Assembly: GCA_900770635.1 (NCBI GenBank)
Contig: CAAGLB010000082.1
Span: forward strand, 1-64,000
Direction of reading: 5' to 3'
DNA: 64,000 nt
Source of the DNA: an uncultured Alistipes sp.
Lineage (GTDB): Bacteria > Bacteroidota > Bacteroidia > Bacteroidales > Rikenellaceae
Below the pieces are notes generated by a model. The model saw only the letters and a program-made list of their open reading frames with translations, did no database searches and had not been told where the DNA came from. The translations under genes were made by a program, and so were the position numbers. This document shows, piece after piece, positions 34,796 to 42,808 of the stretch (position 1 is its first letter; every line of letters starts with the position of its first letter).

Positions 34796-36694
34796 TTACT
34801 TAACCTCCTCGAAGTCAACATCCTCTGGCTGCTGCTTTGGCTGCTCGCCACCTGCCTGAGCACCACCATTAGGCTGTGCCTGAGCCTCGGCCTGCTGCTG
34901 TGCGTAGATATCCTGCGATGCTGCCTGCCATGCTGCGTTCAACGCCTCGATAGATGAGTCGATAGCCGCCAAATCCTGAGCCTTGTGAGCCTCCTTCAAT
35001 TTGCCAAGAGCCTCCTCGATCGCTGCCTTCTTCTCAGCAGGAATCTTATCACCATACTCCTTGAGCTGCTTCTCGGTAGCGAAGATGTTAGAGTCGGCAG
35101 CGTTAACCTTGTCAACACGCTCCTTCTCAGCCTTATCCTTCTCCTCGTTAGCCTTAGCCTCGTCACGCATGCGCTGGATCTCAGCATCTGTCAAGCCACT
35201 TGAAGCCTCGATACGAATCTTCTGCTCCTTGCCTGTGCCCTTATCCTTAGCCGACACGTTGAGGATACCGTTAGCGTCGATGTCGAATGTAACCTCGATC
35301 TGTGGCACGCCACGTGGTGCTGCTGGGATGCCATCGAGGTGGAAGCGACCGATAGACTTGTTGTCACGAGCCATAGGACGCTCACCCTGACATACGTTGA
35401 TCTCTACTGATGGCTGGTTGTCAGCAGCTGTTGAGAACACCTCGCTCTTGCGTGTAGGGATTGTTGTGTTAGCCTCGATAAGCTTAGTGAAGACACCACC
35501 CAATGTCTCGATACCGAGTGAAAGTGGAGTAACGTCGAGCAACAAAACGTCCTTAACCTCGCCTGTGAGCACACCACCCTGGATAGCTGCACCTACGGCA
35601 ACAACCTCGTCAGGGTTTACCGAACGGTTAGGAGTCTTGCCGAAGAACTCCTCGACAACCTTCTGGATAGCTGGGATACGTGTAGAGCCACCTACCAAGA
35701 TAACCTCATCGATCTGGCTTGCCTGAAGGCCTGCGTCACGCAATGCTGTGCGGCAAGGCTCGATAGTCTTCTGCACAAGGTGGTCGCACAACTGCTCGAA
35801 CTTAGCACGTGTGAGCGACATTACAAGGTGCTGAGGGATGCCGTTTACTGGCATGATGTATGGGAGGTTGATATCAGTTGTTGTTGCTGATGAAAGCTCG
35901 ATCTTTGCCTTCTCAGCAGCCTCCTTCAAGCGCTGCAAAGCCATAGGATCCTGACGAAGGTCGATCTGGTGCTCAGCCTTGAACGCCTCTGCCATGTAGT
36001 CGATAAGCACGTGGTCGAAGTCGTCACCACCAAGGTGAGTATCACCATTTGTTGACTTAACCTCGAATACGCCATCGCCAAGCTCAAGGATAGAGATATC
36101 GAAAGTACCACCACCAAGGTCGTACACAGCAATCTTCATCTCGTCCTGCTTCTTGTCAAGACCGTATGCCAAGGCTGCTGCTGTTGGCTCGTTGATGATA
36201 CGGCGAACCTTCAAACCAGCAATCTCGCCTGCCTCTTTTGTTGCCTGACGCTGAGAGTCGGAGAAGTATGCAGGAACGGTGATAACTGCCTCTGTTACCT
36301 CCTGACCGAGATAGTCCTCAGCAGTCTTCTTCATCTTCTGAAGAGTGATAGCCGAGATCTCCTGTGGAGTGTACTGGCGGCCGTCGATGTCAACACGTGG
36401 AGTGTTGTTGTCGCCCTTAACGATTGAGTATGGTGCACGTGCGATGTCGGCAGCTACCTTGTCGTAGCGCTCACCCATGAAACGCTTGATAGAGAATACT
36501 GTGCGCTTTGGGTTGGTGATAGCCTGACGCTTTGCAGGGTCGCCCACCTTGCGCTCGCCACCCTCGGTGAATGCTACAACTGAAGGAGTTGTACGGTGGC
36601 CCTCAGCGTTAGGAATTACCACAGGCTCGTTACCCTCCATTACTGCTACGCACGAGTTTGTTGTGCCTAAGTCGATACCAATAATCTTGCTCAT
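34796..36694 (-). CDS. dnaK: molecular chaperone DnaK (Hsp70)
   Basis: A 632-residue Hsp70. The ATPase domain (1-about 380) begins GIDLGTTNSCVAVMEG and has the second phosphate loop VYDLGGGTFDISILE and the adenosine motif EVILVGGSTRIPAIQ. The substrate domain starts near 390 (DVTPLSLGIETLGGVF). The C-terminus is Gln/Gly/Pro-rich and ends in the acidic EDVDFEEVK, close to the conserved EEVD-like tail. It stands alone, far from grpE/dnaJ, with a 298-bp upstream spacer. Confidence 0.98.
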   Translation of the reverse strand: MSKIIGIDLGTTNSCVAVMEGNEPVVIPNAEGHRTTPSVVAFTEGGERKVGDPAKRQAITNPKRTVFSIKRFMGERYDKVAADIARAPYSIVKGDNNTPRVDIDGRQYTPQEISAITLQKMKKTAEDYLGQEVTEAVITVPAYFSDSQRQATKEAGEIAGLKVRRIINEPTAAALAYGLDKKQDEMKIAVYDLGGGTFDISILELGDGVFEVKSTNGDTHLGGDDFDHVLIDYMAEAFKAEHQIDLRQDPMALQRLKEAAEKAKIELSSATTTDINLPYIMPVNGIPQHLVMSLTRAKFEQLCDHLVQKTIEPCRTALRDAGLQASQIDEVILVGGSTRIPAIQKVVEEFFGKTPNRSVNPDEVVAVGAAIQGGVLTGEVKDVLLLDVTPLSLGIETLGGVFTKLIEANTTIPTRKSEVFSTAADNQPSVEINVCQGERPMARDNKSIGRFHLDGIPAAPRGVPQIEVTFDIDANGILNVSAKDKGTGKEQKIRIEASSGLTDAEIQRMRDEAKANEEKDKAEKERVDKVNAADSNIFATEKQLKEYGDKIPAEKKAAIEEALGKLKEAHKAQDLAAIDSSIEALNAAWQAASQDIYAQQQAEAQAQPNGGAQAGGEQPKQQPEDVDFEEVK

Positions 36695-36843
36695 AGTTTT
36701 AAATGTTTTATTTTGTTAATCTAATTTTCTTACATTTGTGCCGAGCAGTTGTTCGTGCCCGACGATAAGGCTAAGAACAAATGGCATACCAAACCCCGCA
36801 ACAGGCAAAAAGTGACGCATATTTCTGTAATATATGACAAATG

Positions 36844-36881
36844 TGGCGTGCCAAAGACCCTCTTGGCTGACAAAATGGCAG
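36844..36881. promoter_or_regulatory. palindromes upstream of dnaK (candidate heat-shock control)
   Basis: The 298-bp dnaK/TSUP spacer has no gene. It carries TGGCGTGCCA (36844-36853, perfect 4-bp arms) and CTGACAAAATGGCAG (36867-36881, dyad with one mismatch, TGNCA-NNN-TGNCA form). No TAnnTTTG -7 element faces dnaK, so the chaperone promoter may be of a different type. The function is unproven. Confidence 0.35.
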
Positions 36882-36944
36882 ATAATGACCTGTTTTGAAC
36901 ATCTTGTGACACGTGCCAAAAAGTCGAATTGATAGGAGCTAATA

Positions 36945-36974
36945 TTGTGTTTCGGTCAGAAATAGCTATATTTG
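36945..36974 (+). promoter_or_regulatory. promoter of the TSUP transporter gene
   Basis: TTG (36945-36947), 19-bp spacer, TATATTTG (36967-36974). The start codon is 18 bp further on, so the leader is very short. Confidence 0.7.
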
Positions 36975-36992
36975 CACCCCAAACTTTAAGCG

Positions 36993-37748
36993 ATGTTAGA
37001 ATATTTGATTGTCTGTCCGCTCGTCTTTCTAGGTGGTTTTGTCGATGCTGTGGCTGGTGGTGGAGGTCTTATCTCGCTGCCGGCATATATGCTTGCAGGA
37101 CTATCTCCGATTCAGGCTATCGGCACAAATAAGTTTAGCGCGTGCTCGGGCACTGCCGTTGCCACATGGCGCTACTCGCGCTTCGGATTTATCCACTGGC
37201 GCCACCTCATTGCGGCTATCATGGCAGCCCTTCTTGGCTCGTGGATAGGTGCTCGCTTAGCGCTCTTGGTCGAGGGCAATCTCTTTAAATTCATCATGCT
37301 CATCATTCTGCCCATCGTGGCTGGTTTTGTGCTCAATAAGAGGACGTTGCTAAAATATAGATTACCATATGCGCCTTTTAAAACCGATGCTATTGTCGCC
37401 ATTCTTGCCCTCTTTATCGGTGCCTATGACGGCTTCTATGGACCGGGCACAGGAACCTTTCTTATGTTGTTGCTGGTGGGTGTTGCGCATGTGACGATGC
37501 AGGAGGCTGTGGGCACCACAAAGGTTATCAACCTATCTACAAATTTTGCCTCGCTCATGGTCTTCCTTGCACACGATGTTGTGGTCTTTCCGCTCGCCAT
37601 TGTCGCTGCCTTTTTCGGCATTGCGGGCAACTATATCGGCGCTAACCACTTTGCCCGAAAGGGTGTGGGCTTTGTCAAGCCACTCACCATCTTTGTTTTG
37701 GCAATATTCTTCATAAAGCTCTGCTTCGAGCTCTTTGTCAAGCGTTAG
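36993..37748 (+). CDS. TSUP family membrane transporter (sulfite exporter TauE/SafE type)
   Basis: A 251-residue protein with eight predicted helices in two repeats. It has the family features GGFVDAVAGGGGLISLPAYM (about 11-30) and a second GAYDGFYGPGTGTF stretch (about 142-155), as in YfcA. TSUP proteins move sulfite, sulfoacetate or other organosulfur anions; the substrate here is unknown. It stands alone between dnaK and a terminator. Confidence 0.9.
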   Translation: MLEYLIVCPLVFLGGFVDAVAGGGGLISLPAYMLAGLSPIQAIGTNKFSACSGTAVATWRYSRFGFIHWRHLIAAIMAALLGSWIGARLALLVEGNLFKFIMLIILPIVAGFVLNKRTLLKYRLPYAPFKTDAIVAILALFIGAYDGFYGPGTGTFLMLLLVGVAHVTMQEAVGTTKVINLSTNFASLMVFLAHDVVVFPLAIVAAFFGIAGNYIGANHFARKGVGFVKPLTIFVLAIFFIKLCFELFVKR

Positions 37749-37762
37749 GCATAGATACAAAA

Positions 37763-37804
37763 AAATAGGGGTATCCAACTTTTTTCGTTGCGATGCCCCT
37801 ATTT
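37763..37804. terminator. bidirectional terminator between TSUP and FKBP genes
   Basis: 13-bp arms AAATAGGGGTATC and GATGCCCCTATTT (one G-U) about a 16-nt loop, with A/T-runs on both flanks, between convergent genes. Confidence 0.85.
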
Positions 37805-37818
37805 GTTTTTCTCTGTTA

Positions 37819-38820
37819 TCAGCGTGGATTCACCTCAAAGAGTTCTACCGTGAACTCGATGGCCTCGCCTGGACCGATAACGTCGCCAGCGCCACGCTCG
37901 CCATAGGCCAAATAGGCAGGAATCCAGAGAGTAATCTGACCGCCCTCGGCAATGTACTTCATGCCCTCGGTCCAACCATCGATAACCTTGTCAAGTGGGA
38001 ATGAGTTAGGCTCGCCACGCTGGTAGCTCGAGTCGAAGATCTCGCCTGTGCGGAGCTTGCCCTCGTAGTGTACAGTTACCACGTCGCTGTCGAGTGTTGG
38101 CTGCTCGCCATATCCCTTACGGTCGATGCGATAGAGTAGTCCCGACTCGGTCTTGTTCACTCCGTGCCACTGCTCCACGTAGCTGAGCCACTGCTCCGAT
38201 TCTTCGAGGTTAATGGCGTATAGCGATTCGGCGGCAGCCTCATCTTCATTCTGCTTCTGTTCGCTGTATGTGGCGAACACCTCTTGCATCTCCTCCATAG
38301 TAAGGAGTAGTCCCCCGTCGATATCCTCCTCAAACTCTAAGCTAAGGGCATCGTTAAAGCCTGTGTAGAAGAACTCCAATTCGAGGTCTATGTCTGCATT
38401 TAAGATGCTTGCACCCATCGAGTTACCAATGCAGCGAGCAATGTCTTCACGTGTGAACACCTCGTCGTAGAGCTCAGGAAGCTCAATATTGCTGTATCCA
38501 TTCTCTGAGTTTTCCTGCTGTACCTTAGCTTGCATATATGGCATAAGCCTATCATACTGAAATCGTTGCAGCTGCTCCATATCCTGCATAAACTCCTCGC
38601 TCTCGGTATTACCATAGATGATAAACTCCATGAAGTGTTTAACAACAAGATCCTTGTCGAGTTGCAAATCTGTGATACCGAAATTTATGTTAAGACCTAT
38701 GTCGGCACCTATGGCATAGGATAGCGAGTCGATGGTTGTCTGGGGCTTGTTGTAGCTGCTAAATGCAGTTGAGAGTGTCATGGCTACGAACGCCATCACA
38801 ACGAATATTGCTCTTTTCAT
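37819..38820 (-). CDS. FKBP-type peptidyl-prolyl isomerase, secreted paralogue
   Basis: A 333-residue protein from ATG 38820, where the signal peptide MKRAIFVVMAFVAMTLSTAF begins (the frame extends 13 codons further without a signal). The order is helical FkpA-like domain (about 29-215), then FKBP (about 225-330; VTVHYEGKLRTGEIFDSS). It aligns along its whole length with the lipoprotein at 28932-29936 (shared EDIARxIGNSMGA, KTESGxLYRIDR), but has no lipobox Cys, so it is probably soluble in the periplasm. It is 19 bp after the YggS gene on the same strand. Confidence 0.93.
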   Translation of the reverse strand: MKRAIFVVMAFVAMTLSTAFSSYNKPQTTIDSLSYAIGADIGLNINFGITDLQLDKDLVVKHFMEFIIYGNTESEEFMQDMEQLQRFQYDRLMPYMQAKVQQENSENGYSNIELPELYDEVFTREDIARCIGNSMGASILNADIDLELEFFYTGFNDALSLEFEEDIDGGLLLTMEEMQEVFATYSEQKQNEDEAAAESLYAINLEESEQWLSYVEQWHGVNKTESGLLYRIDRKGYGEQPTLDSDVVTVHYEGKLRTGEIFDSSYQRGEPNSFPLDKVIDGWTEGMKYIAEGGQITLWIPAYLAYGERGAGDVIGPGEAIEFTVELFEVNPR

Positions 38821-38839
38821 TTTATATGTATTATTAAGG

Positions 38840-39499
38840 TTAGTATTCTCGTGCTCCAAATATCGCTGTGCCTATGCGCACCATTGTCGAGCCGTAGTCG
38901 AGGGCAATAGGGTAGTCGTCCGACATGCCGATAGATAGGGTGTCGAAGCCATCGCCAAACATTGGCTTTAGCTCCTCGAAAATCTCTCTAATACGTTGGA
39001 AATCACTGCGGACTACGCTCTCATCGTCGGTATTCGATGCTATTGTCATCACACCACGCACACGCACATGCTCCATCTTTTGCAGTGCTCCCGATGCGAG
39101 GTATGCGTCAAGCTCCTCCTTCGCCCAGCCCGACTTTGTTTCCTCCTGTGCAACGTGCACCTCGAGCAGAATGTCGATTGTTCGGTTGTATTTTGCTGCC
39201 TGCTTCTCAATCTCCTCTACCAGGCGCTCGGAGTCTACCGACGAAATCATCGACACAAAGGGGGCGATGTACTTCACCTTGTTGGTTTGAAGGTGGCCTA
39301 TCATGTGCCAGCAAATATCTTTTGGCAACACCTCATACTTTGCTGCCATCTCCTGAGGGCGGCTCTCGCCGAAAATGCGCTGTCCAGCATCGTAGGCCTC
39401 TTGTAGTCGCTCGGCGGGGTGAAACTTCGATACGGCAACAAGCTCGACACCCTCGGGTAGCGTTGCCTTTATTCTATCTAAACGTGTTTTGATGTTCAT
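38840..39499 (-). CDS. YggS/PROSC family PLP homeostasis protein
   Basis: A 219-residue protein from ATG 39499. It has the fold-type III PLP Lys in VELVAVSKFHP, the FGESRPQEMAAKYE and WHMIGHLQTNKVKY signatures, and SIGMSDDYPIAL at the C-terminal phosphate loop. YggS-like proteins bind PLP and influence vitamin B6 and amino-acid balance without known catalysis. A promoter just upstream (39520-39550) supports this start rather than the longer frame. Confidence 0.93.
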   Translation of the reverse strand: MNIKTRLDRIKATLPEGVELVAVSKFHPAERLQEAYDAGQRIFGESRPQEMAAKYEVLPKDICWHMIGHLQTNKVKYIAPFVSMISSVDSERLVEEIEKQAAKYNRTIDILLEVHVAQEETKSGWAKEELDAYLASGALQKMEHVRVRGVMTIASNTDDESVVRSDFQRIREIFEELKPMFGDGFDTLSIGMSDDYPIALDYGSTMVRIGTAIFGAREY

Positions 39500-39519
39500 T
39501 GTCGTAGGTTTTGTGATGC

Positions 39520-39550
39520 CAAAGTTAATAATTATTGCCGACGATAACAA
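39520..39550 (-). promoter_or_regulatory. promoter of the yggS-FKBP pair
   Basis: Minus-strand TTG (39548-39550), 20-bp spacer, TAACTTTG (39520-39527). Transcription should start about 14 bp before the ATG at 39499. Confidence 0.7.
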
Positions 39551-39569
39551 CTTATTCGAAATAAATTTG

Positions 39570-39577
39570 TACCTTTG
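39570..39577 (+). promoter_or_regulatory. candidate -7 element for the C69 dipeptidase
   Basis: TACCTTTG on the plus strand, 49 bp before the start codon. A clear -33 TTG is not seen. Confidence 0.5.
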
Positions 39578-39626
39578 AAGGATTTTATGAATAAACATAG
39601 ATATTAACTATAACTAAAACCTAAGT

Positions 39627-41255
39627 ATGAAACGTTTTTTTAAGCTTGTTGCCCTTGTTGGCGCATTCGTTGCAGGCGTTGCTACAGCCGATGCTTGTAC
39701 AAACTTTATCGTTACACGTGGTGCTTCGGCCGATGGCTCAAACATGGTGACCTACGCTGCCGACTCTCACGGCTTGTATGGCTCGTTGTATAGCTATGTT
39801 CCTGGTGCTTACACCCCATTGATGGATGTTACTGAGTGGGATACAGGTCGTTTTATCGGCCAGATTGCTCAGGTGGAGACTCGCTTCCGCACATTGGGTA
39901 ACTCTAACGAGCACTCGTTGTTCATCACCGAGACTACATTTGGTGGCCGTCCAGAGTTGGAGAATCCTAATGGTGGTATCGACTACGGCTCACTCATCTA
40001 CATCACATTGCAGCGTGCTAAGACTGCTCGTGAGGCTATCAACATCATCGTAGATTTGGCTAATACCTATGGCTACTGCTCATCAGGTGAGTCATTCTCG
40101 ATCATCGACCAGAACGAGGCATGGATCATGGAGCTTATCGGTAAGGGTCCAGATCAGAAGGGTATCGTGTGGGTAGCACGTCGTATTCCTAATGGCTACG
40201 TATCGGCACACGCTAACCAGGCTCGTATCACTACATTCCCTTGGAAGGATAAGGAGAACTGCTTGTACTCTAAGGACGTAGCTAAGTTCGCACGTGAGAA
40301 GGGTTGGTTCGATGGCAAGAACGAGGAGTTCAGCTTTGCTGATGCTTATGCTCCACTCGATTTCGGTGCTATGCGTGGTTGTGAGGCTCGTGTATGGGCT
40401 TTCTTCCGCACTGTTGCTGACGACATGGACCAGTATGAGGACTATGCTATGGGCCACAATCCTAACAACCGTATGCCTTTGTGGGTTCAGCCACGTGAGA
40501 AGGTCACTGTTAAGACTTTGATGGACTGCATGCGTGACCACTACGAGGGTACTAAGATGGATATGACTACTGATATTGGTGCTGGTGGCGAGGAGTGCCC
40601 TTACCGTTGGCGTCCTATGTACTTCACCGTTGACGGCGTGGAGTACTGCAACGAGCGTGCAACAGCTACTCAGCAGACAGGCTTCTGGTTGGTAGGTCAG
40701 GCACGTCCTGAGAAGGTTGGTATCTTGTGGTTTGGTACTGACGATGCAGCAACATCCCCACTTACTCCTATCTACGTTACATCGCAGGAGGTTCCTGAGT
40801 GCTTGCGTGAGGGCAATGGCTCAATGCTCGAGTACTCTGATACAGCTATGTTCTGGATCACTAACCGCATTGCTCAGTTTGCTTACTTGCGCTATAATAT
40901 TATAGGTAAGCACGTGCGCTCTGAGGTTGATGCTTGGGAGAACTCTATGATTGAGCGTGTGGCAGAGGTTGATGCTCAGATTGCTGCTGCGGCAAATGTT
41001 GACGAGGCAAAGAAGATTGCTACCGAGTTCACTGTATCTACTGCTCAGACTTTGTTCCAGAAGTGGGATAACCTCGATAAGTACCTTATGGTTAAGTATA
41101 TCGACGGTAACGTTAAGGGTGAGGACGCTAACGGCTTCATCGACAATGGCAACGGCAAGAACATCCCTGGTAAGATTCAGCAGCCTGGCTACACAGAGCG
41201 TTGGAAGCGTGCTGTGGCAGCTGATAAGGGTGAGATTTTGAAGGTTGTAAAGTAA
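39627..41255 (+). CDS. secreted C69-family dipeptidase
   Basis: A 542-residue N-terminal-nucleophile hydrolase. The signal peptide (1-23, ending VATADA) is directly followed by the catalytic Cys24 (ACTNFIVTRG), so signal or propeptide cleavage would expose the nucleophile. TFGGRPELENPNGGIDYGSL and a C-terminal AxNGFIDNGNGKNIPG region are typical. C69 enzymes cleave dipeptides in the periplasm or on the surface. It is 22 bp upstream of lpdA. Codon use resembles that of highly expressed genes. Confidence 0.93.
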   Translation: MKRFFKLVALVGAFVAGVATADACTNFIVTRGASADGSNMVTYAADSHGLYGSLYSYVPGAYTPLMDVTEWDTGRFIGQIAQVETRFRTLGNSNEHSLFITETTFGGRPELENPNGGIDYGSLIYITLQRAKTAREAINIIVDLANTYGYCSSGESFSIIDQNEAWIMELIGKGPDQKGIVWVARRIPNGYVSAHANQARITTFPWKDKENCLYSKDVAKFAREKGWFDGKNEEFSFADAYAPLDFGAMRGCEARVWAFFRTVADDMDQYEDYAMGHNPNNRMPLWVQPREKVTVKTLMDCMRDHYEGTKMDMTTDIGAGGEECPYRWRPMYFTVDGVEYCNERATATQQTGFWLVGQARPEKVGILWFGTDDAATSPLTPIYVTSQEVPECLREGNGSMLEYSDTAMFWITNRIAQFAYLRYNIIGKHVRSEVDAWENSMIERVAEVDAQIAAAANVDEAKKIATEFTVSTAQTLFQKWDNLDKYLMVKYIDGNVKGEDANGFIDNGNGKNIPGKIQQPGYTERWKRAVAADKGEILKVVK

Positions 41256-41277
41256 TCATCAAACCATAATTGCTACT

Positions 41278-42657
41278 ATGGAAAGATACGATATTATCGT
41301 TGTTGGCTCTGGCCCTGGTGGTTATGTGGCTGCTATACGTGCTGCTCAGTGTGGCAAGCGTGTGGCTATCGTCGAGAAGGCTGATGCTGGTGGCGTATGC
41401 CTTAACTGGGGTTGTATCCCTACTAAGGCTCTCGTTCGCTCGGCACAGGTCTTTGCCGACTGCAAGGCTGCTGCGTCGTTTGGTGTCGACATCGAGGGCG
41501 AGGTAAAGCCTAACTGGACAAAGATGGTGGAGCGTGAGCGTATGGTTGCAACAACCATGAACAAGGGTGTTCAGTTCCTCCTCAAAAAGAATAATATCGA
41601 CCTCATCGCTGGTTTTGGTCGTCTTAAAGCTGCCGACACCGTTGAGGTTGAGGGTCAGGACTATGAGGCCGACCATATCATCTTGGCTACTGGCGCACGT
41701 CCACGTGTGATGCCTTTCATGCCTATCGATGGCAAGCATATCATCTCGTCGAAGGAGGCTTTGGTGTTGCCCGAGTTGCCTGAGAGCATGATTGTTGTGG
41801 GCTCGGGAGCTATCGGCTCGGAGTTTGCCTATATCTATGCCACTATGGGCGTTAAGGTCACTATCGTCGAGTATATGCCTCAGATTATGCCTCTCGAGGA
41901 CGAGGATACTGCCAAGGCTATGGAGCGTGCCTTTAGAAAGCTTCGTGCTACGGTCATGACCTCTACTACCGTTAAGCAGGTTACCGTTCGTGAGGATGGC
42001 AAGTGCGAGGTTGAGATCGAGGGTAAGAAGGGCGCTCAGACGCTCGAGGCAGACGTCGTGTTGTCGGCTGTCGGCATCAAGTCGAACATCGAGGACATGG
42101 GCCTTGAGGAGCTTGGTGTTGAGATCGAGCGTGACAAGATTAAGGTCGACGACCACTTTAAAACATCGGTTGATGGCGTATATGCTATTGGCGACATCGT
42201 GGCTACTCCTGCCCTTGCACATGTTGCATCGGCTGAGGCTATCCACTGTGTTGAGCATATCTGCGGCTTGAACCCCGAGCCTATCGACTACTCAACAATC
42301 CCATCATGCATCTTCACATCGCCTGAGGTTGCCTCTGTTGGCTTGACCGAGGCGCAGGTTAAGGCTCAGGGCATCGAGTATAAGGTTGGTAAGTTCCCAT
42401 ACACTGCATCGGGTAAGGCTACGGCTGCGGGCGAGCGTGATGGTTTCGTGAAGCTCATCTTCGACGCTGAGGAGAAGTTGCTCGGTGCACACTTCGTGGG
42501 CCACAACGTGACTGAGATGATTGGCGAGCCTACGTTGGCTAAGGTGTTGGGTGTCAATGCGCACCGCATTGCTCGCACAATACATGCTCACCCATCTATG
42601 CACGAGGCTGTTATGGAGGCAGCGGAGGATGCTTTGGGTTGCGCTATCCATATGTAA
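41278..42657 (+). CDS. lpdA: dihydrolipoyl dehydrogenase (E3)
   Basis: A 459-residue FAD protein. It has the Rossmann GSGPGGYVAA start, the redox-active disulfide GGVCLNWGC (Cys41, Cys46), the NAD-binding GSGAIGSEFAY and the catalytic His in HAHPSMHEAV (about 437-446). It reoxidises dihydrolipoamide in 2-oxoacid dehydrogenase or glycine cleavage complexes. No E1/E2 genes are adjacent; the upstream neighbour is a dipeptidase, so it probably serves complexes encoded elsewhere. Confidence 0.96.
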   Translation: MERYDIIVVGSGPGGYVAAIRAAQCGKRVAIVEKADAGGVCLNWGCIPTKALVRSAQVFADCKAAASFGVDIEGEVKPNWTKMVERERMVATTMNKGVQFLLKKNNIDLIAGFGRLKAADTVEVEGQDYEADHIILATGARPRVMPFMPIDGKHIISSKEALVLPELPESMIVVGSGAIGSEFAYIYATMGVKVTIVEYMPQIMPLEDEDTAKAMERAFRKLRATVMTSTTVKQVTVREDGKCEVEIEGKKGAQTLEADVVLSAVGIKSNIEDMGLEELGVEIERDKIKVDDHFKTSVDGVYAIGDIVATPALAHVASAEAIHCVEHICGLNPEPIDYSTIPSCIFTSPEVASVGLTEAQVKAQGIEYKVGKFPYTASGKATAAGERDGFVKLIFDAEEKLLGAHFVGHNVTEMIGEPTLAKVLGVNAHRIARTIHAHPSMHEAVMEAAEDALGCAIHM

Positions 42658-42680
42658 TTTTATTAATGAACATAGTGAAA

Positions 42681-42799
42681 TTAGGGAGTTTAGGGATTAA
42701 TCCTTAATCTCCCTAATCTCCTTAAATTCATTAAATTTTATCCTGTTTAATCTTGTGCGGAGCACACCGCACTTTTCACTTTTCACCTTTCACTTTTCA
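42681..42799. repeat. composite intergenic repeat (locus D) upstream of truA
   Basis: An 18+18-bp abutting palindrome with two mismatches (TTAGGGAGTTTAGGGATT arm at 42681-42698, mate at 42699-42716) overlaps a 9-bp period array (CTTAATCTC, CCTAATCTC, CTTAAATTC, ATTAAATTT; 42703-42738). After it come GTGCGGAGCACACCGCAC (42755-42772) and four CTTTTCA/CCTTTCA heptamers (42772-42799), ending 9 bp before the truA ATG. Confidence 0.85.
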
Positions 42800-42808
42800 C
42801 ATTGTTTT

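Noticed and set aside
36695..36992. Possible tRNA or other RNA gene in the dnaK upstream spacer
   Set aside because: No cloverleaf, CCA end or known RNA consensus could be drawn; only short dyads are present.
41137..42258. 373-codon open frame antisense to lpdA
   Set aside because: lpdA has intact catalytic motifs over the same bases; the antisense product has no family features.
42755..42808. 18-codon upstream extension of truA
   Set aside because: These codons translate the heptamer repeats, while family TruA proteins begin at MRYFIELQYDG.
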